From Dehalococcoidales bacterium (lineage in GTDB: Bacteria; Chloroflexota; Dehalococcoidia; Dehalococcoidales; RBG-16-60-22), in contig JAFGPF010000013.1 in NCBI GenBank assembly GCA_016926115.1, forward strand, positions 1-61,038: 61,038 bases of DNA, written 5' to 3'. A program made the position numbers and the translations under genes. Numbering within the stretch: the stretch's first letter is position 1; every line of letters starts with the position of its first letter. Under the pieces are notes generated by a model. It ran no database searches. It worked only from the letters and a program-made list of their open reading frames with translations, and was not told where the DNA came from. Positions 24,360 to 33,267 of this stretch are shown here, one piece after another.

Positions 24360-26816
24360 TCAGGCGGCGGTCTTAGCCGCCGCCTTGGTCTTGAACGTCA
24401 GGCCCTTGCCCCCTTTATCGAGGTCGACCCTGACGGTATCGCCTTCTTTCAGTTCGCCCCGCAGTACCTGGCTGGACAGCGGGTTCTCCACGTAGCGCTC
24501 GATGACGCGCCGCAGCGGACGCGCCCCGTAAACGGGGTCGTACCCCTCCTTCGACAGCCACGACTTTGCTTTCGGCGTCAATTCAAGGTTCAGCTTGTGT
24601 TCCGCCAGCCTCTTCTGAAGGTCTTTGACCATGAGGTCGACGATTTTCGCCAGCTGCTCCTCGGTAAGCTCATGGAAAACGATGATTTCATCCAGCCGGT
24701 TCAGGAACTCCGGACGGAAGAGCTTCTTGACCTCGTTCATCACCTTGTCCTTCATGTCATCGTAGCTCTTCTGTGTCCTGGCTTCCGTCTTCGCGGAGGC
24801 AAAGCCTATCTGCCCCTCCTTCTTGATGAGCTCCACGCCGGCGTTACTCGTCATGATGATTACCGTGTTCTTGAAGTCCACCGTGCGTCCCTGTCCATCG
24901 GTCAGCCTGCCGTCGTCGAGAATCTGGAGCAGCGTGTTGAACACCTCGGGGTGCGCCTTCTCGACTTCATCGAGCAGGATGACCCGGAAAGGCCGGCGTC
25001 TCACCGCCTCGGTAAGCTGTCCGCCCTCGTCGTAACCGATGTATCCGGGCGGCGCGCCGATGAGGCGGGAAACGGTGTGCTTCTCCTGGTACTCGGACAT
25101 GTCCAGCCGCACCATGGCGTTCTCGTCGTCGAACAGGAACCACGCCAGCGTGCGCACCAGTTCCGTCTTGCCGACTCCCGTCGGACCCAGGAACATGAAG
25201 CTGCCGATGGGTCGCCGCGGGTCCTTTAGTCCGGCGCGACTCCTCCGTATCGCCTCGGAGATTGCCCCCACGGCCTCCTCCTGGTCGATGAGCCGCTCGT
25301 GGATGCGCTCCTCCATGTGGAGCAGTTTCTGCGCTTCCCCCTCGAGCATCTGCGATACCGGGATACCTGTCATGCTGGAAATCAGCTTGGCGATGTGCTC
25401 GGCGGTCACCTCTTCATCGATTTTCTCTTTCTCAAGCCACTCGTCCTTCGCTTTGGTGTACTCCGGTTCCAGCTTGAGTCTCTCCGCCTTCAATTCGGCA
25501 GCCTGCTGGAACTCCTGCCGTTGCGAAGCCGCTTCTTCCTCGTTGACCAATTGCTTGATACGCTTTTCCAGCTTTTTCACCTCGGGCGGCGCGCTCTCGG
25601 TATCTATGCGCGACTTGCTGGCGGCTTCGTCGATGAGGTCGATAGCCTTATCCGGCAATTGCCTGTCGGATATGTACCGCTGGCTCAACTTGGCGGCCGC
25701 TTCCAGTGCCTCGTCGGTAATCTTTATCTTATGGTGCGCCTCGTAACGCGGTCGCAACCCCTTGAGAATCTCAATGGTGTCCTCCAGGCTCGGTTCGTTG
25801 ATGAAGACCGGCTGGAAACGCCGCTCCAGTGCCTTGTCCTTCTCGATGTGCTTGCGGTATTCGTCGACGGTCGTAGCGCCCACGCACTGTAGCTCTCCGT
25901 GCGCCAGCGCCGGCTTGAGCATGTTGCTGGCGTCTATGGAGCCTTCGGCGGCTCCGGCGCCGACGACGGTATGAATCTCGTCGATGAACAATATCACCTC
26001 GCCCTTGGACTGCCGGACTTCCTCCATGACGGACTTAAGCCGTTCCTCGAACTCGCCACGGAACTTGCTCCCCGCTACCAGCGACCCCATGTCCAGGGCA
26101 ATGACCTTACGACCCTTCAACGAATCCGGCACGTCATCGGCGGCTATCTTCTGCGCCAGACCTTCGGCTATTGCCGTCTTGCCGACGCCCGCGTCGCCGA
26201 CGATTACCGGGTTGTTCTTGGTGCGCCGCGTCAGTATCTGCATCACGCGCTTAATTTCATTGTCACGCCCGATTACGGGGTCGAGTTTATCCTCCCGCGC
26301 CATCTCGGTAAGGTCGCGCCCGTACTTCTGCAGAGAGCGGTACTTGCTCTCGGCACGGGTGTCATCAACGCGATGACTGCCGCGCACCTTCTGCAGGGCT
26401 TTATACACCTTCTCCTGGTCGATGCCCGCGTTATGAAGAATGTCGGCGGCTTCGCCCTTGGTATCGCTCGCCATGGCGATGAGCAGGTGCTCGGTGCTGA
26501 TGAAATCGTCCTTGAGCCTCTTGGCTTCCTCGTCCGCCTTCTGCATGAGTTGAGCGATGCGCGGCGTGGCATAAATCTGTCCCGTCTGGTAGGCGACCTT
26601 GGGCGTATTTTCCAGGACTTCCTCGACCCTGTTCCTCAGGGCTTCCCAGTCTACCTTTAGTTCCTTCAGCACTTCCCCGACCAGTCCCTGCTGCTGGATG
26701 AGCAGGGCCAGCAATATGTGTTCTACGTCCCACTGGCTGTGCTTGTACTGCATCGCCATTTGCTGGGACGCCTGTAAAGCTTCCTGTGCCTGTTCCGTAA
26801 ATCTTTCCTGCCTCAT
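24360..26816 (-). CDS. clpC: Clp ATPase chaperone, ClpC-type
   Basis: An 818-residue AAA+ unfoldase with two nucleotide-binding domains: N-terminal repeats (1-150), Walker A GDAGVGKT near residue 210 and GPTGVGKT near 545. The middle domain is short and carries a UVR-like coiled-coil segment ([23 protein letters not shown] region), unlike the long M-domain of ClpB. An IGF tripeptide sits where ClpC has its ClpP-binding loop (GQIGFAS). These features favour ClpC, a partner of ClpP, although automated annotation may say ClpB. The C-terminus ends with an Ala-rich tail. It follows hspR with a 2-nt gap in the heat-shock operon dnaJ-hspR-clpC. Confidence 0.88.
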   Translation of the reverse strand: MRQERFTEQAQEALQASQQMAMQYKHSQWDVEHILLALLIQQQGLVGEVLKELKVDWEALRNRVEEVLENTPKVAYQTGQIYATPRIAQLMQKADEEAKRLKDDFISTEHLLIAMASDTKGEAADILHNAGIDQEKVYKALQKVRGSHRVDDTRAESKYRSLQKYGRDLTEMAREDKLDPVIGRDNEIKRVMQILTRRTKNNPVIVGDAGVGKTAIAEGLAQKIAADDVPDSLKGRKVIALDMGSLVAGSKFRGEFEERLKSVMEEVRQSKGEVILFIDEIHTVVGAGAAEGSIDASNMLKPALAHGELQCVGATTVDEYRKHIEKDKALERRFQPVFINEPSLEDTIEILKGLRPRYEAHHKIKITDEALEAAAKLSQRYISDRQLPDKAIDLIDEAASKSRIDTESAPPEVKKLEKRIKQLVNEEEAASQRQEFQQAAELKAERLKLEPEYTKAKDEWLEKEKIDEEVTAEHIAKLISSMTGIPVSQMLEGEAQKLLHMEERIHERLIDQEEAVGAISEAIRRSRAGLKDPRRPIGSFMFLGPTGVGKTELVRTLAWFLFDDENAMVRLDMSEYQEKHTVSRLIGAPPGYIGYDEGGQLTEAVRRRPFRVILLDEVEKAHPEVFNTLLQILDDGRLTDGQGRTVDFKNTVIIMTSNAGVELIKKEGQIGFASAKTEARTQKSYDDMKDKVMNEVKKLFRPEFLNRLDEIIVFHELTEEQLAKIVDLMVKDLQKRLAEHKLNLELTPKAKSWLSKEGYDPVYGARPLRRVIERYVENPLSSQVLRGELKEGDTVRVDLDKGGKGLTFKTKAAAKTAA

Positions 26817-26818
26817 GG

Positions 26819-27142
26819 TTACTTACCTCCCCGCAGTTTTCTAATCTCCTGTTGAGCCTGTTCAAGTTCGTCCTGCAGTTCTCCCACGCGCTCCATCATG
26901 CGCAGGATGACCTCCACTCCCGGCAGGTTGATACCCATGTCATCCACCAGGGCTTTAACCCTCTGGAGGATGGCGATATCCCTGTCCGAGTACAGCCGTA
27001 CGTTGCCCCGGGAGCGGCGCGGCTCTATCACGCCGACCTTTTCATAGTAGCGCAGGGTGTGGGTCTGCACTTTCAACATCCTTGCCGCCACGCTTATCAC
27101 GTAGCGCGGCTCGGTATCGTATTCGTTTCTTTCCATAGTCAC
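26819..27142 (-). CDS. hspR: HspR-type MerR family heat-shock regulator
   Basis: A 107-residue MerR-like repressor. The winged-helix domain is YVISVAARMLKVQTHTLRYYEKVGVIEPRRSRGNVRLYSDRDI, then a coiled-coil dimerisation helix (ELQDELEQAQQEIRKLRGGK). HspR proteins repress dnaK, clpB/C and dnaJ operons and use DnaK as co-repressor in actinobacteria. Here hspR lies between dnaJ (12-nt gap) and clpC (2-nt gap), so autoregulation of the operon is expected. The classical HAIR sequence is not seen upstream. A different direct repeat is present at the promoter. Confidence 0.9.
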   Translation of the reverse strand: MTMERNEYDTEPRYVISVAARMLKVQTHTLRYYEKVGVIEPRRSRGNVRLYSDRDIAILQRVKALVDDMGINLPGVEVILRMMERVGELQDELEQAQQEIRKLRGGK

Positions 27143-27154
27143 CTCACCTCGTTA

Positions 27155-28150
27155 TCAGGCCGGTCTTATCTCGCTCAATTGCCTGAATAACTCCTTTTCT
27201 TTATCGGATAACTCCGTGGGCAGTACCACGCTTACCTTCGCCACGATGTCGCCCCTCTCGGACTTGCCCAGATGGGGCATGCCCTGTCCCTTGAGACGGA
27301 AGGAGCGTCCGTTCTGGGTCTCCGGCGGTATCTTCAGCGCCAGTTTACCCTTGGGCGTGGGCACCTGGACCTCTCCACCCAGTACCGCCGTTGCCAGAGG
27401 CACCGGGACACTGACGTGTAAATTGTCGCCGTGGCGCTCGAATTGAGCATGCGGCCTTACCGTAATTTTCAGATAAAGGTCGCCGCTGGGACCGCCGCCG
27501 TAGCTCGGCTGGCCCTTACCGGCGATGCGCACCCGCGAGCCGGTGGCGACTCCCGCCGGTATTTTCACTTCGAGTCGTTTTATATCAGGCACGACGCCTG
27601 AGCCCCGGCATGCCGAACAGGGCAGGTTTTGAATCATCCCGCTGCCCTTACACGCCGAGCACGGCTTCTCCGTCTGCAGGCTGATGGTGCGGCTGGTGCC
27701 GTGATAGGCTTCTTCCAGCGTTACCTCGACGGTCGATTCCAGGTCCTGCCCGCGCCTGGGTTGGGAGCGCCGGGTAAAACCGCGCGCACGGGCACCGCCG
27801 AAGAGCTCCTCGAAAATGCTGTCCATGCCGCCGATATCCCCGCCGAAATGGTAGGAGGCGCCGCCGCCCGGCGAATACTGCCGGTACTGCGCCTGCTGCC
27901 GTTCCGCCTCTTCGAACTGGTCGGCGTACTGCCACTTGTCCCCGTACTTATCGTACTTCTTCCGCTTATCCGCGTCTGAAAGCACTTCGTAGGCAGCATT
28001 TACTTCCTTGAACTTGGACTCGGCGCCCTTGTCCCCGGCGTTGACATCGGGATGATACTTGCGCGCCAGCCGGCGGTAAGCCTGTTTTATCTCTTTATCG
28101 CTGGCGCTTTTGCTAACGCCCAGCAGGTCGTATAAATTTTTACCTGCCAT
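27155..28150 (-). CDS. dnaJ: DnaJ/CbpA-like co-chaperone with reduced zinc finger
   Basis: A 331-residue J-domain protein. The J domain (1-70) has HPD in [15 protein letters not shown] Gln/Gly-rich linker follows. Only two of the four CxxCxGxG zinc-binding repeats of DnaJ are present (CSACKGSG and CSACRGSG), enough for at most one zinc site. The C-terminal peptide-binding domains are complete ([23 protein letters not shown] ... [10 protein letters not shown]). It is intermediate between type I DnaJ and CbpA. It is the first gene of the operon with hspR and clpC, behind a consensus promoter. Confidence 0.9.
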   Translation of the reverse strand: MAGKNLYDLLGVSKSASDKEIKQAYRRLARKYHPDVNAGDKGAESKFKEVNAAYEVLSDADKRKKYDKYGDKWQYADQFEEAERQQAQYRQYSPGGGASYHFGGDIGGMDSIFEELFGGARARGFTRRSQPRRGQDLESTVEVTLEEAYHGTSRTISLQTEKPCSACKGSGMIQNLPCSACRGSGVVPDIKRLEVKIPAGVATGSRVRIAGKGQPSYGGGPSGDLYLKITVRPHAQFERHGDNLHVSVPVPLATAVLGGEVQVPTPKGKLALKIPPETQNGRSFRLKGQGMPHLGKSERGDIVAKVSVVLPTELSDKEKELFRQLSEIRPA

Positions 28151-28168
28151 GAACTCTCTCCAAAATAT

Positions 28169-28202
28169 ATCTGGTTATATTATACGTCTTATCAGGTTAT
28201 AT
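28169..28202 (-). promoter_or_regulatory. Candidate HspR operator: direct repeat ATATAACCNGAT, 22-bp phasing
   Basis: On the minus strand ATATAACCTGAT (28202-28191) and ATATAACCAGAT (28180-28169) are repeated head to tail, 22 bp apart, about two helical turns. They lie in the spacer and just past the -10 of the dnaJ promoter. Confidence 0.5.
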
Positions 28203-28207
28203 GTCAA
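28179..28207 (-). promoter_or_regulatory. dnaJ: Consensus sigma-A promoter of dnaJ-hspR-clpC
   Basis: On the minus strand TTGACA (28207-28202), a 17-nt spacer and TATAAT (28184-28179): both hexamers match the consensus exactly. The ATG is about 28 nt further on. Confidence 0.85.
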
Positions 28208-28294
28208 TACATAATAAGCAAAGTTAATACTCTATTATTAACTAATTTACCGATTACACTGGAAAAGACTTTATGCCCATTACTTTTTAACCAG

Positions 28295-28322
28295 TTGACA
28301 AGCTGCCGTTATCATGTGTAAT
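28295..28322 (+). promoter_or_regulatory. Predicted promoter of the zinc-ribbon/OB protein gene
   Basis: TTGACA (28295-28300), a 16-nt spacer and TGTAAT (28317-28322), 19 nt before the ATG. Confidence 0.6.
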
Positions 28323-28341
28323 CTATGGGTGAGGAATTTAT

Positions 28342-29115
28342 ATGCCTTCATGTCCTAATTGCGGCCGACAGACCATGCGCACCGAGGACTGGGTCTGCCA
28401 GTGGTGCGGTTATCCCCTGTTGTCCAAGGCTTACAAGAAAATAGACAAGACATATAAGGAAATACAGCAGGAGAGGAGCGCCGCCTGGCGTTCCGTATCC
28501 CCGGAACCTGAACCCGAATTTGAATTCAAACGAGAACCCGAACCTGAGCTTGAGTCTGAACCGGAGCCAGAACCCGAGCCGGAGCCAGAACCAGAGCCTG
28601 AACCAGAACCAGAGCCTGAACCGGAACCGGAACCAAAGGCCAGAAGAGGGCGCAAGCCTAAAGCCAAAGCAGAACCAGCGCCCGAACCGGAGCCAGCGCC
28701 CGAACCTGAACCAGCGCCCGAACCTGAACCAACGCCCGAACCGGAGCCGAAGCCTGAGGCGGCAGCCGCACCCGCGCTGGATGATATCGCCGACGGCTCG
28801 CAGTTAAGCGTAGACCAGTTGAACGAATTGTTCCGGGCAAATATGGTGGGAACGCACACCAAATTAACGGGCAAGACGCTGGCGGTATCAGGGGTGGTAT
28901 CCAAGGTATTCATCCGCGACCATATCGACGTCCGCTATATCGTCCTCGAAGGCTCGCAGAAGAAAATGACCTGGAGCGCCAGGTGCTCTTTCGAGAAGGA
29001 AAGCATGAGCCAGATGAGCCGTCTCAAGGAGGGCCAGCCGGTCGACATCCAGGGCAAGTACGACGGCTACGGTAAGAACATACTGTTCAAGGAATGTGTC
29101 CTCGCCTCCGGTTAG
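28342..29115 (+). CDS. Zinc-ribbon, Glu-Pro repeat and tRNA_anti-like OB-fold protein
   Basis: A 257-residue three-part protein. Residues 4-23 hold a zinc ribbon (CPNCG and CQWCG). Residues about 54-150 are an extended (EP)n and (EPAP)n spacer, interrupted at about 101-107 by RRGRKPK, which looks like an AT-hook core. Residues about 150-257 form an OB-like domain of the tRNA_anti-like type ([37 protein letters not shown]). The linker is probably stiff, holding the two ends apart. OB domains of this type bind nucleic acid or ligand; no enzyme motif is seen. It is divergent from the dnaJ operon. I cannot assign a function. Confidence 0.75.
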   Translation: MPSCPNCGRQTMRTEDWVCQWCGYPLLSKAYKKIDKTYKEIQQERSAAWRSVSPEPEPEFEFKREPEPELESEPEPEPEPEPEPEPEPEPEPEPEPEPKARRGRKPKAKAEPAPEPEPAPEPEPAPEPEPTPEPEPKPEAAAAPALDDIADGSQLSVDQLNELFRANMVGTHTKLTGKTLAVSGVVSKVFIRDHIDVRYIVLEGSQKKMTWSARCSFEKESMSQMSRLKEGQPVDIQGKYDGYGKNILFKECVLASG

Positions 29116-29139
29116 TTTAAGCCGGTCATTACGACACGG

Positions 29140-29715
29140 CTATCTTTTATCCTCTATTATCTGCCCGATTATTCCCAGAAGTTTATTCAGTATCCTGGCG
29201 GTGGCGCCCCAGATTACCTTTCCCTCGTATTGATAGGCATATGACTCGACCTCTTTACCGTTGAGAAACTCGACATCCGGCTTGAGGCAGTCCTTCTCCA
29301 GGAGCGCCGCTACGGGCACCTTAATGATTTCATCAACCTCACCCCTGTTGATAACGAACGAATAAGGCCAGGGTATCATGGCGATGAACGGGGTGACGAT
29401 GTAGTTGGACGTCGTCGTTATCTCGTCGTCGAGTTCGCCCAGAATCTCGGCGTGCTCGGGGAGCAGTCCGATTTCCTCGTTAGCCTCCCGTATCGCCGTA
29501 TCTCGTATCGTCCGATCGTTTATTTCCCGCGTCCCCCCGGGGAAAGATATCTGTCCCTTGTGCGCCTTAACCGTCTCGGTGCGCTTGATAAAGACGATGT
29601 GGTAATCTCCCTCGTTCTTATAAAGGGGAATCAGCACCGCCGAGGGCACGCGGTCGTCATCGGAAATGGACTTTTTCCGTCTCCGCTCCAGTCTTTCCTT
29701 GAGTTCTTCTTTCAC
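29140..29715 (-). CDS. Nudix hydrolase, CoA pyrophosphatase-like
   Basis: A 191-residue Nudix enzyme starting at GTG. The box is recognisable as ISFPGGTREIND ... AIREANEEIGL, carrying the metal-binding REANEE core. The upstream KAHKGQISFPGG is characteristic of the CoA pyrophosphatase subgroup (NudL/YeaB), which splits coenzyme A or its derivatives. The C-terminal part (VIWGATARILNKLL) also fits that subgroup. It converges on the preceding gene with a 24-nt gap. Confidence 0.88.
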   Translation of the reverse strand: MKEELKERLERRRKKSISDDDRVPSAVLIPLYKNEGDYHIVFIKRTETVKAHKGQISFPGGTREINDRTIRDTAIREANEEIGLLPEHAEILGELDDEITTTSNYIVTPFIAMIPWPYSFVINRGEVDEIIKVPVAALLEKDCLKPDVEFLNGKEVESYAYQYEGKVIWGATARILNKLLGIIGQIIEDKR

Positions 29716-29832
29716 TGCCCTTATATTAATAGAAATCCGGCGGATAGTAAATACTGCGGGTATCTCTTCATACTAAAACCCTCCCTGTTGATAGCCTGCA
29801 TTGAGCATATTGTGTATAATTGATGTGTAATC

Positions 29833-30756
29833 ATGACGCTGAATCGTTCACAAATAGCGGTACGCAGCGAGCGGGGGCTGAGCCTGCCGGCGAAGAAAAG
29901 ACCGGCCGCGGGCAGGCTGCTCAACTATGTGGAAGTATTGAAACCCCTGCCCAGCGTCCTGCTGGCATTCATCGGGTTCGCCACGGCGGTCGTTGCCGGA
30001 GGGGGACTGCTCAGTCCCCGACTCGGGCTCGTCCTGCTGACGGTATTAGTCGCCTCGGCGGGCGCCAACGGGCTGACTAATTACCTGGACCGTGATATCG
30101 ATGCCCGGATGCAGCGCACCTGCCTGCGGGTCCTGCCGTCGAAGGCTATTACCCCGCATTACAAGGTGCTCCCATTGATTCTGGGGCTGATAGTCATCGG
30201 GCTTATATTATCGTGGTACCTCCACCCTTACGTTTTTGCCGCCGCCGCCTTAGGCACGCTGGTCGCCGCCACCTGGCGCAAGAAGGTGACCTGCGTTTAT
30301 CCCCAAGGCGTCCTCGCCAGCTGCGCCCCGGTACTGATGGGGTGGCTGGCAATCAGGCAGACACTGGACTGGGAGCTACTCCTGCTGTGCGTCCTGATTG
30401 CCGCCTGGCTGCCGCTGCATGTCTGGAGCGTCAATATCGCCCACCGCGAGGACTACCGCCGGGCTGGACTGAACTACTTCCCCGTCAATTTGGAGGTCAG
30501 GGACTCCGTGAAGCTGCTGCCGGCGTTCTCGCTGGTGCTGTACGCGGCTTCCCTGGCGCTCTACTTAATCGGCGACTTCTCCTGGCTGTACCTGTCGCTG
30601 GCGAACGTGCTGGGAATCGTCATGGTGTACGCCGGTTTCCGACTCGTCATTTCACATGCAACCCGGGACGCCTGGAAGCTGTACCGGCTTTCCGCTTTCC
30701 CCTACCTAGGAGCGATTTTCCTGGTCATGTGCCTGGATAGCTGGCTGCTGGGATAA
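29833..30756 (+). CDS. UbiA-family prenyltransferase, CtaB (heme O synthase)-like
   Basis: A 307-residue integral membrane prenyltransferase. It has the first Asp-rich motif as NYLDRDIDARMQRT and the second region as WLPLHVWSVNIAHREDYRRAG, both close to CtaB. CtaB farnesylates protoheme for heme-copper oxidases; I see no such oxidase genes here, so another prenyl acceptor is possible. A TATAAT at 29815-29820 lies 12 nt before the ATG and no SD is visible, so the message may be nearly leaderless. It is followed after 16 nt by an acyl-CoA dehydrogenase gene. Confidence 0.82.
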   Translation: MTLNRSQIAVRSERGLSLPAKKRPAAGRLLNYVEVLKPLPSVLLAFIGFATAVVAGGGLLSPRLGLVLLTVLVASAGANGLTNYLDRDIDARMQRTCLRVLPSKAITPHYKVLPLILGLIVIGLILSWYLHPYVFAAAALGTLVAATWRKKVTCVYPQGVLASCAPVLMGWLAIRQTLDWELLLLCVLIAAWLPLHVWSVNIAHREDYRRAGLNYFPVNLEVRDSVKLLPAFSLVLYAASLALYLIGDFSWLYLSLANVLGIVMVYAGFRLVISHATRDAWKLYRLSAFPYLGAIFLVMCLDSWLLG

Positions 30757-30772
30757 AACATACGGAGTAATT

Positions 30773-31897
30773 ATGGACTTCAACTTAAGCGAACCGGAAA
30801 AGATGCTGCAGAGTCTGGCTAAAGACTTCGCGGAAAAGGAAGTACTGCCAAAAGCGGCGGAAATCGACCGTACCGCGCAGTTCCCCGCCGGGCTTGCCGG
30901 AGAGATAGGCAAGCGCGGCTTCCAGGGCCTGCCGTATCCAGTGGCTTACGGAGGCAGCGACGCCGGCTATGTCAGCTTCGTGCTGGTGCTGGAACAGCTC
31001 TGCCGTGCCTCGATGACCGTGGGCGCTGTCATGTCCGTTAATACCGTGCCTGAAGAAGGGATTTTCCGCTTCGGCACCGGGGAACAGAAGAAACGCCTGC
31101 TGACGCCTCTGGCGAGCGGGGACTGGCTGGGGGGAATCGGCTTCACGGAGGCGGAAACAGGCTCCGACCCCCGCGCGATTACCACCGTTGCCCGCCGTAA
31201 AGGTGACGGGTTCTTTATCAACGGACAGAAGCAGTTCATGGCGTCGGCTCCGGCGCTGAACGTGGTGCTCCTCTTCGCCCGGCGGGAAAAGGAGGAAGGA
31301 CTCAACGCCTTCATCGTCGATGCTTCCTCGGATGGCTTTTCCGTCCGCGAGCCCTGCGAGACCATGGGACTGCGTGGACTGGGAACGTCGGTGGTTTATC
31401 TTGATGATGTTTACGTGCCGGAAGAGAACCTGATCGGCAAAGAAGGGCAGGGCTTCGATATCCTGCTGGAGGCGATAAGCATCGAGCGCATGAGCGTCGC
31501 CGCACAGGGCCTAGGCGTGGCCCAGAACGCGCTGGAACTCTCGCTCGACTACGCCCGGGAGAGGAAAGCCCAGGGCAAGCCGATCGCCAGAATGCAGGCG
31601 ATTCAGCAGCAGCTGGCGGAGATGGCGGCGCGTATCGAGGCGGCACGCTGGCTGGTCTACCGCACCGCGTTCCTCCGCGACCATGGCCAGAGCATCCAGT
31701 ACGAGTCGTCCATGGCCAAGCTCTTCGCCTCGCAGGCGGCGGTGGAAGTCACCCGCATGGCGATGCAAATTCACGGGGCTTACGGGACGATGAAGTCGCT
31801 GCCGGTGGAACGACTCTACCGCGACGCCAAGATGACCGAGATATACGTGGGCATCTCCGAGGTGCACCGAAGCATCATCGCCAACCGGCTGCTGTAG
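30773..31897 (+). CDS. Acyl-CoA dehydrogenase
   Basis: A 374-residue FAD enzyme of the acyl-CoA dehydrogenase family. Signature stretches are GGIGFTEAETGSDP (FAD/substrate loop), the ACAD motif region GLRGLGTSVVYLDDVYVP, and the C-terminal MQIHGAYGTMKSLPVERLYRDAKM. The Glu used as base in medium-chain enzymes (IYEGT) is a Val here (IYVGIS). A Glu is present in the G-helix (SIERMS), where isovaleryl-CoA and long-chain enzymes have theirs. Electrons would go to ETF, encoded at the left end of the window. The SD is CGGAG. The 3' end overlaps the converging MFS gene by 23 nt. Confidence 0.92.
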   Translation: MDFNLSEPEKMLQSLAKDFAEKEVLPKAAEIDRTAQFPAGLAGEIGKRGFQGLPYPVAYGGSDAGYVSFVLVLEQLCRASMTVGAVMSVNTVPEEGIFRFGTGEQKKRLLTPLASGDWLGGIGFTEAETGSDPRAITTVARRKGDGFFINGQKQFMASAPALNVVLLFARREKEEGLNAFIVDASSDGFSVREPCETMGLRGLGTSVVYLDDVYVPEENLIGKEGQGFDILLEAISIERMSVAAQGLGVAQNALELSLDYARERKAQGKPIARMQAIQQQLAEMAARIEAARWLVYRTAFLRDHGQSIQYESSMAKLFASQAAVEVTRMAMQIHGAYGTMKSLPVERLYRDAKMTEIYVGISEVHRSIIANRLL

Positions 31898-33143
31898 TAT
31901 AACTCCTCTTCATCAGGAGCACGTAGACGGCCATGCCGCTCAGGCAGATACCCGAAGATATGACAATGGGAATGAAGTAATTGCTGGTGACATCGAACAG
32001 CCAGCCTCCTATCGGTGGCCCGATTATACCGGCGATACCGTATGCAAGTGATACAATTGGGTAGATGGAGCCGAGCTGGTTCACTCCGTAAATTTCCGAT
32101 ACGTCCGATGCATAAAGAACGAAGTTAGCGCCATATACCAGCCCGATTACCAGACATTGAGCGAGAAAGAGTACGTTCACGGAGACAACCACCGGCAGGA
32201 GCAGTATCAGTAAAGCCATTAACGCGAGGGCAAAGAGCACCGAACGCTTTCCACCGATGCGGTCATATATCTGCCCCCACAATATCCTCCCCACCGCGTT
32301 CCCCACGGAAACGACCACTATCGCCATCACCGCAACTCCCGCCTCCGCCCCGTAAAAAATCCCGATCGGCCTCAGGTTTCCGATAAACATCAGACCCACG
32401 AAGGAGCCGGTAAAAAACGTGTAGAACAGCACCCAGAAACGCCGGTCACGCGCCAGTTGCCGAAAACCTATCTGTTTTTCAGGCTTTGTTAGTCTTTCAC
32501 CCGGTGGGGATGAGATGAGCTGTGCGCACAGAAGATAAAAGAGTCCGTATGCTATCCCGATGGAGCGGAACAAGACTGTGATAGTAGCCCCCGAACTAAT
32601 GACAGGCTGCGCAATCTGTGAAAGTAAAATAGCGCCGCTGCCGAAACCCGCCACTCCGATTCCGGTGGCGAGGCCCTTGCGGGTAGGGTACCACTTAACA
32701 ATGTTCGAGAGCACTGATATATAACCGAATGCCATTCCGGCCCCGGAGAGTACGCCGATTCCTGAAAGTATGATGACCAGGTTGCCTCCCGAGAATGATG
32801 CCAGGATATATCCCGTGCCAAATAGCACCGCCCCGATAGATAAAGTAAGTCTCAAGCCGAGCTTCTGCTGTATTCTGCCGACGAATAACATGGTGATGGA
32901 GAAGCTAGCGATGATGATACCGAACACCAGCTGTGTTTGGGCGGCCGAGAAACCGTACTCTGACCTCAGTGGAGCGACAAAAATGCTCCAGGCATACACC
33001 GAGCCTGCAGCACACATGACGAAAAAAGAAGCTACTACATTGAAGACGTGGCGAAACAGGAACACTTGCGCCGTTCCCGCAGGGATAAGGGCGCTGTCCT
33101 CATGCTGGCATTTATTTCCCGAATCATCACGTTTTATTTCCAT
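31875..33143 (-). CDS. MFS transporter, OFA (oxalate/formate antiporter-like) family
   Basis: A 422-residue major-facilitator protein with 12 predicted membrane segments. Family-type features are SVYAWSIFVAPLRSEYGFS in the first helix and loop, GAGMAFGYISVLSNIVKWYPTRKGLATG (helix 4-5 and the RKGLATG loop typical of the OFA group), and GRILWGQIYDRIGGKRSV between halves. Substrates are probably small monocarboxylates or dicarboxylates. The start at 33143 has no clear SD. Its end overlaps the convergent acyl-CoA dehydrogenase gene. Confidence 0.87.
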   Translation of the reverse strand: MEIKRDDSGNKCQHEDSALIPAGTAQVFLFRHVFNVVASFFVMCAAGSVYAWSIFVAPLRSEYGFSAAQTQLVFGIIIASFSITMLFVGRIQQKLGLRLTLSIGAVLFGTGYILASFSGGNLVIILSGIGVLSGAGMAFGYISVLSNIVKWYPTRKGLATGIGVAGFGSGAILLSQIAQPVISSGATITVLFRSIGIAYGLFYLLCAQLISSPPGERLTKPEKQIGFRQLARDRRFWVLFYTFFTGSFVGLMFIGNLRPIGIFYGAEAGVAVMAIVVVSVGNAVGRILWGQIYDRIGGKRSVLFALALMALLILLLPVVVSVNVLFLAQCLVIGLVYGANFVLYASDVSEIYGVNQLGSIYPIVSLAYGIAGIIGPPIGGWLFDVTSNYFIPIVISSGICLSGMAVYVLLMKRSYTTAAGWR

Positions 33144-33225
33144 GATTGAGGAGATTCCGCTGAATAAAGTCTATCAGGGAATCGTGTTTCTCGCAATGAG
33201 CACGTAAGAATGTAGCTGCCGGACG

Positions 33226-33255
33226 TTGGACAACTCTCCGTCCTAAAGGTATGAT
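33226..33255 (+). promoter_or_regulatory. tgt: Predicted promoter of tgt
   Basis: TTGGAC (33226-33231), an 18-nt spacer and TATGAT (33250-33255), 12 nt before the tgt ATG. Confidence 0.45.
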
Positions 33256-33267
33256 ACTTGTTAGGTC

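Noticed and set aside
24360..26816. Calling the Clp ATPase ClpB
   Set aside because: The middle domain is too short for ClpB, contains a UVR-like segment, and an IGF loop is present. ClpC fits better, although I cannot run a profile search.
28504..28761. GAACCGGAGCC-like DNA repeats that could be mistaken for a satellite or CRISPR
   Set aside because: The period is 6 bp and encodes Glu-Pro in an intact gene; there are no spacers.
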